DNA from: Drosophila persimilis
Lineage: Eukaryota; Arthropoda; Insecta; Diptera; Drosophilidae
Length of the DNA stretch: 64,000 nucleotides
NCBI RefSeq assembly: GCF_003286085.1
Contig: NW_020825368.1
Coordinates: 310,001-374,000 of the forward strand
Reading direction: 5' to 3'
The position numbers and the translations under genes are program-made. The notes beneath the pieces were generated by a model. The model made no database searches and was not told the origin of the DNA. It saw nothing but the letters and a program-made list of their open reading frames with translations. Position 1 is the first letter of the stretch, and each line of letters begins with the position of its first letter. This document shows, piece after piece, positions 56,635 through 64,000 of the stretch.

Positions 56635-57730
56635 ATGTCTTACAAAAGAAAAAGCCGAACATATATCGGAGAGGCTCGACATGTGCAAAGAGCTACTGGA
56701 GATTTTGAGGTTAAATTGAATATTTCGGAACCCGAACTCCAACAAAATGCATTACTTTGCGATAGTAATAAATTTCCATTTACTGAACATTCCAGTTGAA
56801 CTGACTTAATCGGTTAACTATGGCAGGCAATGCCTTGGTTAATATTTAAAAACTCTTTAACAGATTTCCTTACGAAATTTAATTATTTATCTTCGAATAT
56901 AAGTTTAAATATTAATGTAGACGGTCTTCCGCTATGTAAAAGTTCTAGAATGCAAGCATGTCTCATTTTGATTAACGTCAATGGCACAAAGCCAGTTTTG
57001 GTAGCTGGAATATTTGCAGGTAATTTCTTTATTTGCAAGAATTTGTCTACGAGTAAGGAGAATTGATAAAGGAAGGGATGATGTTTCAAAATATGTGTTT
57101 CCGAATATCTATGAGAGCAATCATATGCGATGCGCCAGCCCGCGCTTTTATATTGGCTGTGAAATATCGTTCGGGTTTTTATTCCTGCAACTAATGCATT
57201 CAGAAAGGGGAAACTTTCCGTTTTCTTTGAAACGGGACTCCATAGCTTCCCTTAATAATAAACTTATGACTCTTAAAAAGTTTTTATCTAGGGAATTCAA
57301 TAGAGAAGTTAGATCTCTAGATAATCTCGACCGATTTAAAGCCACTGAGTTTCGAACGTTTTTATTATATACTGGACCAATAGCATTAAAAGGCATTTTA
57401 GATACCGGCTTGTATAATCATTTTTTACTGCTAAGCTTAGCGATAAGACTTCTTCTACGCAAAGAATATTGTGTCACGCAAAATTCTCCTGCATCCAGCT
57501 TGCTGGATAATTTTGTAAGTCAAGTTCCGTCTTTCTATATGAACGCAATGCTCACTTTTAATTTTGATTGCTTAACACATTTAAGCAAACAAACCATTCA
57601 ATATGGTTCTCTACAGACCATAAGCTCATATACGTTCGAAAACTTTCTGGGCCATCTTAAAAATATGGTGATAAATTCGAACTACTCATTGGAGAAATTT
57701 AACTGTACATTGTTGAACTCTAAACATTAA
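56635..57730 (+). pseudogene. tnp2-like transposase, unit 8, internally deleted
   Basis: Middle block shortened as in unit 6 (ORF from 56830), 220-bp deletion as in unit 2, and intact C-terminal block. The fused 238-codon frame 57014-57730 is mostly out of the ancestral frame at its start. Confidence 0.75.
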
Positions 57731-59779
57731 ACATGAAATAAAAATAAAATTTGTCATAGCCAATTAGTAGTTGGTCTAGAAGCATACTTTACTTCTCCCA
57801 TAAACTCTACCTATGTGGGCATTTTCTATTCAAAAGTACTATATTTCGACTCGACCACATCGCAACATGATATAGAAAAATATCAGAAAAAAAATTTCAT
57901 TTTGAAGATTGTGGAAATCACATTTACTTTCCTTTAATTGAATAATTTTAGATTTTTAAAAGTGGCTTACCAATACGATTTTAATTTTGAGGAAATGGTA
58001 GCGGAAAATACTCAAATAACAGGTAACATTTTGAGTGACTTTCCTTCGGCTTTACCTTGCGCTTTCGTTTTAATATATTTTCAGACATATCTAATACGGC
58101 TCCAAATAATCGGTCCAATAATTATGGTAATGCATTGAAACATTTTCATGCTCAATAGACTTATTTGAAATAAGGGGGCGGAACTTATTTCGTTGCGTAG
58201 TGAAGTCGCATCAATAAAAGCTCGAGAGTGCGGAGAGCCTAACATGGTAAAATTGACAGTGCCACGTTCACCACTGGCCAGTCTAGAGGCAAGGCTTTTA
58301 AGAATTTGAAGATTATCTTAAAGAAGAGCACGCTTTCAAGAACTTGGTAAGGAATTGTTTACATTTTTTGAGTAAATATAAGCGATGATGTGGCGAAGTT
58401 TTTCTCCTGGCGTGGGACAGACTCCAAAAAGCATTTAAACAGAAGCTTGCGCTCGACGATCACGATTTTGACCACACAACACAAAATATTTTCAGTATGC
58501 TCAAGAGCGGAAGGCCAGATTAAATAATACATACATATATCTTCAATATTCAATATTAATATATTAAATTCATGTCATATTAAAAATTAAAAATATTTTT
58601 ATTACGGAACAAAATAGGAACGGGCCTTTTACGATATCATTTATGAGCCTTTTGCGATATCGTTTGCGAGCCTTTTGCGAGTCGTTTTTGATATAAAATA
58701 ATATCAAAACGAGGGGGAACGTTGTGAGTTGCTGCGACACGACAAAGAGTGCGTGCGAGAGAGACAGAAAATCAGTCTGACCGTGACGTCGGGCGCTGCG
58801 TATCCACTGCAAATTGATTTGTTCCTGTTGGCTATAAAAATGATCTGATCTGATCCAGATTCAGCAATCTGATAGATATGGTCATTATCTATGAATCTGC
58901 GTTTTTAGTTTTCTCGTATCCTCAATATTGTGGATACAATAGATTTTCGTCCTCTGTGGGGGCGGAAGGGGGTGGGGCGAAATTTTGAGATATACGTTTT
59001 ATAGTGAGATCTAACAGAAGTGCGGATACCAAATTTTGTTACTCTTGCTTTAATAGTCTCTGAGATTTGTGGATGACCAAGATTTTCGTTGGCTAAACCG
59101 ACCTTGAAACCTGTGTGTTAGAGAGAGACATGATTCTGGCTATAATAAAATTTTTATAAAAATGGTTCCCCACTTTAACTTTTGATTTAAATATTTGGCA
59201 AGACTGAAACCTTTCCAAATATAAACAATTGGCATTCATACTTTTAGAAAAATTCGAGCTATTCCATAAAAAAATAGCACGACACCGATGTACTTATTTT
59301 TTGGGCCAGAGGTGTATATACCATATATATTTACATTTAAAATTTTAATTTTATTTCGCTAGACTGGCTATTTTGCCTATTGTGACTATTAGCAAGCTAT
59401 ATGATTTACTGTCGTGTCGGTTTACTTAATGTCTACATTCAGAAAAATAATGAGTCTAGAAGGGACTGAGCAGAGTCACGGTCATGATCGTATTTGCACT
59501 GCTTACAGACACAAGTGTCAGAAAGAACGACACAGTAATATTCAGAGAAAAATTTTAATTTGTCTGTATTCAATATCGCTTTCAATATCCTTATAACAAA
59601 TCAACACGAAAATAATATCATCATTTTCGTCACGAATAACGTATAATAAAGTAACTTTTAATTTATGTAAATTTTGGCCAATGTAAGAGTAAAAAAAAAA
59701 ACCAGAACATATGTTCACACATGTTCGTATATAAACCCAAAATGTTCCATTTGTGCAGCCATTTATTTTGTATAAACAA

Positions 59780-60336
59780 TTATTTGTCTATTTTACTATT
59801 GTCAACGTCCAAAAGACTCCTTTTGTATTGTTCTTCAGTGACCATAACGCCCCCCATGTCCACAAAACGTGTATGCATTCCAGCAGCAATAAATCGCTTG
59901 GTAGCTGGCATATCTAAGCGAGGAGCTTCGAGTGAGGTATTTAATTCCTTGCTTCTAGCCAGGATTTCCTTTGCGCGACCCAAATCATGTATTATACCAT
60001 GCTGAAACCATAAATTCAATATCTTAAGTTATTAAATATACGTACTAAATATTATAACTTTACCTTAGACACATCTGAGCCCTGTAACTTTAAATACATC
60101 CAATATAATGTGGTGGTTAAGTATACCAAATAACTGTCCAATTCGATTTGTTCGTCTAAGGTCATATGTGGCGATCTGTGCGCTGAGAGAGCTATTTTCA
60201 GGTCAGTCTCTAAAGCATCCAGGCTTAAATCAAAGCTTTCAACAGCTCCTTGAATTTTATTGTCTTTTTGTAGCTTTTCCTCCAGATGAAAGCCACGTCC
60301 CGCTTTTTTTATATTGTAATCTTTTGTTTTCGACAT
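59780..60336 (-). CDS. C1D: C1D/Rrp47-like exosome cofactor, unit 9, intact
   Basis: Exons 60336-60064 and 60001-59780, 164 residues, Q23 kept. Substitutions include N59 to T (H-M-T-L-D-E-Q) and a changed tail (V-D-N-S-K-I-D-K). Its tail resembles unit 1 (N-S-K-I-D-K), so it may descend from an older lineage. Splice sites and AATAAA kept. Confidence 0.85.
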
Positions 60337-61457
60337 TTAAATCCTATGTAGTAAACTTCTATCTACAATATTAAAAGTAAACATTTTATAATTAGTCTAT
60401 GACTAAAGTAGTTTTCAAAAATGCAGTAATACAACAAGCGGGAACATTGTGAGACGCGACAAGGGCCGCGGCTCTCCTTTTATTCTTAGTTATTTCATTG
60501 TTTCTCATTTGGGATCTGAGAAAGATTGCTTTATATATGGTTACACAAAAAACTATTGCATTTTGGCACTTTCCGCTTCCAATTTGTAAGCAATACAGTA
60601 TGAATTTGATTCCCGCACAATGGTCCGCCGAGAAAAAACAGTGGAGCGCAGTATATTTTTAAGCACATCAGATCCGTTTTCCTGTGATGACACAACATTG
60701 ATTTTTTATACCAGATACTTTAAGAGTATATGGATATATAAGATTAGTGGTGGATGCGTGTAACACCAAAAACGAAGCGTTTCCGGCCTCATAAAGAATA
60801 AATATTTTTGATCATCATCAATAGCCAGGAAAAGAATCCAAAAACGAAGATTTGAACATTATATTTGAACGATGATATGCACTGACTGCATCTTTGAAGT
60901 GGCTATGCAGTTACTGCACCATTAAGTGGCCCGTGTGACACCAGTAGAAGGCTGTTACGCGCGGATCCCAGGCAAAGTGCAGTTCTCCTCTCCTCCCGCC
61001 CAAACGACCGAGGGGCGCTGCCCCTGTTAGACTAATATGAGAGCAAAATTAGTACTTAACTTACTAAGAGAACTACTCAGAAAACAAACAAACGTGCCTT
61101 TTGCGAGAGTCCCGCAAAATGCTCGCAAACTAGCTTGTGTACGAGCGTATGGCTATGCGTCGCAAAACTCTCGCAAACGAGCTCGCAAGCGAGTCAAAAA
61201 TAAAAGCAGCAAGCCTTCATGTGCCTTCAGTCCGGCAATGCTCCTTAGATTAGTGGTCGAGAAGTCATTCGTATTTTTCTTTTTCTACATGTTTCCAGCA
61301 TTAGAAACAAGTTCAAATAAAGCCTGGGTTCCTTGCGCTGGCATTTCAATTATTTTCGTCGAATTGTGCAGTACTAAGTTAAAAATCTCTACAATCTCTT
61401 ACGAATTTAATAGAAACTTCTACCATAGGTAAGTACGTTATTAATAAAAGAAATAAA

Positions 61458-62580
61458 ATGTCTTACAAAAGAAAAAGCCGAACATATATCGGAGAGGCTC
61501 GACATGTGCAAAGAGCTACTGGCGATTTTGAGGTTAAATTGAATATTTCGGAACCCGAACTCCAACAAAATGCATTACTTTGCGATAGTAATAAATTTCC
61601 ATTTACTGAACATTCCAGTTGAACTGACTTAATCGGTTAACTCGGTGGCTGTCTGCAAATAATGTCAGCACTATGGCAGGCAATGCCTTGGTTAATATTT
61701 AAAAACTCTTTAACAGATTTCCTTACGAAATTTAATTATTTATCTTCGAATATAAGTTTAAATATTAATGTAGACGGTCTTCCGCTATGTAAAAGTTCTA
61801 GAATGCAAGCATGTCTCATTTTGATTAACGTCAATGGCACAAAGCCAGTTTTGGTAGCTGGAATATTTGCAGGTAATTTCTTTATTTGCAAGAATTTGTC
61901 TACGAGTAAGGAGAATTGATAAAGGAAGGGATGATGTTTCAAAATATGTGTTTCCGAATATCTATGAGAGCAATCATATGCGATGCGCCAGCCCGCGCTT
62001 TTATATTGGCTGTGAAATATCGTTCGGGTTTTTATTCCTGCAACTAATGCATTCAGAAAGGGAAACTTTCCGTTTTCTTTGAAACGGGACTCCATAGCTT
62101 CCCTTAATAATAAACTTATGACTCTTAAAAAGTTTTTATCTAGGGAATTCAATAGAGAAGTTAGATCTCTAGATAATCTCGACCGATTTAAAGCCACTGA
62201 GTTTCGAACGTTTTTATTATATACTGGACCAATAGCATTAAAAGGCATTTTAGATACCGGCTTGTATAATCATTTTTTACTGCTAAGCTTAGCGATAAGA
62301 CTTCTTCTACGCAAAGAATATTGTGTCACGCAAAATTCTCCTGCATCCAGCTTGCTGGATAATTTTGTAAGTCAAGTTCCGTCTTTCTATATGAACGCAA
62401 TGCTCACTTTTAATTTTGATTGCTTAACACATTTAAGCAAACAAACCATTCAATATGGTTCTCTACAGACCATAAGCTCATATACGTTCGAAAACTTTCT
62501 GGGCCATCTTAAAATATGGTGATAAATTCGAACTACTCATTGGAGAAATTTAACTGTACATTGTTGAACTCTAAACATTA
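61458..62580 (+). pseudogene. tnp2-like transposase, unit 9, internally deleted and frameshifted
   Basis: As unit 2, plus a lost G near 62062 and a lost A near 62515. The last change moves the C-terminus out of frame right after F-E-N-F-L-G-H-L-K. Confidence 0.75.
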
Positions 62581-64000
62581 AACATGAAATAAAAAATAAA
62601 ATTTGTCATAGCCAACTAGTAGTTGGTCTAGAAGCATACTTTACTTCTCCCATAAACTCTACCTATGTGGGCATTTTCTATTCAAAAGTACTATATTTCG
62701 ACTCGACATGATATAGAAAAATATCAGAAAAAACATTTCATTTTGAAGATTGTGGAAATCACATTTACTTTCCTTTAATTGAATAATTTTAGATTTTTAA
62801 AAGTGGCTTACCAATACGATTTTAATTTTGAGGAAATGGTAGCGGAAAATACTCAAATAACAGGTAACATTTTGAGTGACTTTCCTTCGGCTTTACCTTG
62901 CGCTTTCGTTTTAATATATTTTCAGACATATCTAATACGGCTCCAAATAATCGGTCCAATAATTATGGTAATGCATTGAAACATTTTCATGCTCAATAGA
63001 CTTATTTAAAATAAGGGGGCGGAACTTATTTCGTTGCGTAGTGAAGTCGCATCAATAAAAGCTCGAGAGTGCGGAGAGCCCAACATGGTAAAATTGACAG
63101 TGCCACGTTCACCACTGGCCAGTCTAGAGGCTAGGCTTTTAAGAATTTGAAGATTATCTTAAAGAAGAGCACGCTTTCAAGAACTTGGTAAGGAATTGTT
63201 TACATTTTTTGAGTAAATATAAGCGATGATGTGGCGAAGTTTTTCTCCTGGCGTGGGACAGACTCCAAAAAGCATTTAAACAGAAGCTTGCGCTCGACGA
63301 TCACGATTTTGACCACACAACACAAAAATATTTTCAGTATGCTCAAGAGCGGAAGGCCAGATTAAATAATACATACATATATCTTCAATATTCAATATTA
63401 ATATATTAAATTCATGTCATATTAAAAATTAAAAATATTTTTTATTACGGAACAAAATAGGAACGGGCCTTTTACGATATCATTTATGAGCCTTTTGCGA
63501 TATCGTTTGCGAGCCTTTTGCGAGTCGTTTTTGATATAAAATAATATCAAAACGAGGGGGAACGTTGTGAGTTGCTGCGACGACAAAGAGTGCGTGCGAG
63601 AGAGACAGAAAATCAGTCTGACCGTGACGTCGGGCGCTGCGTATCCACTGCAAATTGATTTGCTCCTGTTGGCTATAAAAATGATCTGATCTGATCCAGA
63701 TTCAGCAATCTGATAGATATGGTCATTATCTATGAATCTGCGTTTTTAGTTTTCTCGTATCCTCAATATTGTGGATACAATAGATTTTCGTCCTCTGTGG
63801 GGGCGGAAGGGGGTGGGGCGAAATTTTGAGATATACGTTTTATAGTGAGATCTAACAGAAGTGCGGATACCAAATTTTGTTACTCTTGCTTTAATAGTCT
63901 CTGAGATTTGTGGATGACCAAGATTTTCGTTGGCTAAACCGACCATGAAACCTGTGTGTTAGAGAGAGACAGAGCGAGAAAGAATGAAATTGTTTTCTTG

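Larger units (their letters stand above)
55372..59769. repeat. Array unit 8 (4398 bp)
   Basis: It lacks the INE-1 scrap and transposon 5' part (junction near 56249) like unit 6, has the 220-bp transposase deletion like units 2, 3 and 9, and an empty A-run site (59690-59700) like unit 1. Confidence 0.93.
18670..64000. repeat. Tandem array: nine units, each with C1D, transposase and INE-1-like parts
   Basis: Nine head-to-tail units begin at 18670, 23789, 29730, 35671, 39518, 45759, 49133, 55372 and 59770. Matching parts look nearly identical by eye. Units differ mainly by large shared indels: loss of the transposon 5' part (units 6, 8); loss of about 220 bp inside the transposase (2, 3, 8, 9); loss of everything from the transposase C-terminus to the middle of the INE-1 arm (4, 6); and presence (2, 3, 4, 5, 6, 7) or absence (1, 8) of the second INE-1 arm. 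The array continues past the right edge. Confidence 0.97.
59770..64000. repeat. Array unit 9 (incomplete at the window edge)
   Basis: C1D intact; transposon 5' part present; 220-bp transposase deletion; transposon right end and the start of the truncated INE-1-like arm present. The window ends inside that arm. Confidence 0.93.

Noticed and set aside
18670..64000. Tandem P-element-derived genes as described in the D. guanche/subobscura group
   Set aside because: The layout is similar (tandem transposase units in an obscura-type genome), but the protein lacks the THAP zinc finger and P-transposase motifs; it has D-G-L-P and C-D-A-P motifs instead.
18670..64000. rDNA or histone-type tandem array
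   Set aside because: No rRNA-like or histone-coding sequence occurs in any unit.

Overview
Kind of organism. The window is eukaryotic, almost certainly Drosophila: INE-1/DINE-1-type repeats with their GGACGGACAGAC microsatellites, BEL/Pao, Ty3/gypsy and CR1-type elements, 60-nt introns and AT-rich spacers. An obscura-group species is my guess from how these repeats look; it is not proven. I see no rRNA, tRNA, CRISPR array or bacterial-type operon. Nearly everything is transposon-derived or tandemly amplified, as in pericentromeric, Y-linked or other heterochromatic DNA.

Layout, 1-11.3 kb: nested transposons. A BEL/Pao retrotransposon reads in from the left edge (3-1403). It is interrupted between its polymerase and its RNase H tail by about 8.4 kb of other elements, resumes at 9861, and ends with a putative 3' LTR (11033-11278). 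The interruption holds a Helitron-like fragment, about 2 kb of unrecognised AT-rich DNA with a possible gypsy fossil, an inverted (fold-back) pair of INE-1-like arms (4216-5990), a broken CR1-like LINE (5992-9474), and a GC-rich segment that also occurs in the downstream array.

11.3 kb to the right edge: a tandem array. A partial unit (11329-13081) is followed by nine units (lengths 5119, 5941, 5941, 3847, 6241, 3374, 6239, 4398 and at least 4231 bp). Each unit has, left to right: a two-exon minus-strand gene for a C1D/Rrp47-like exosome cofactor; a short minus-strand ORF remnant upstream of it; an INE-1 5' scrap and a GC-rich segment; a plus-strand degraded DNA-transposon transposase of the metazoan tnp2-like (CACTA-related) kind, flanked by TTTGCGAG-rich subterminal repeats; and one or two INE-1-like arms. 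The C1D frame is fully open in units 2, 3 and 9 and nearly so in unit 6. Units 1, 4, 5 and 7 share one nonsense codon, and unit 8 has a frameshift. Shared deletions and insertions are shuffled among units, which points to repeated unequal exchange or gene conversion.

A 5.6-kb gypsy element (13082-18669, minus strand, 4-bp GTAT target duplication) is inserted just downstream of the C1D copy of unit 1. Its two LTRs differ by one 21-bp indel and about one base, yet its gag-pol frame is broken several times.

How it fits together. The only candidate host gene is C1D. Its product should work with Rrp6 and the nuclear exosome in RNA processing. The transposase copies look dead but may have carried or duplicated the C1D segment. 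The likely biology is amplification of an exosome-cofactor gene in a transposon-rich array; function, expression and chromosome are not visible here.
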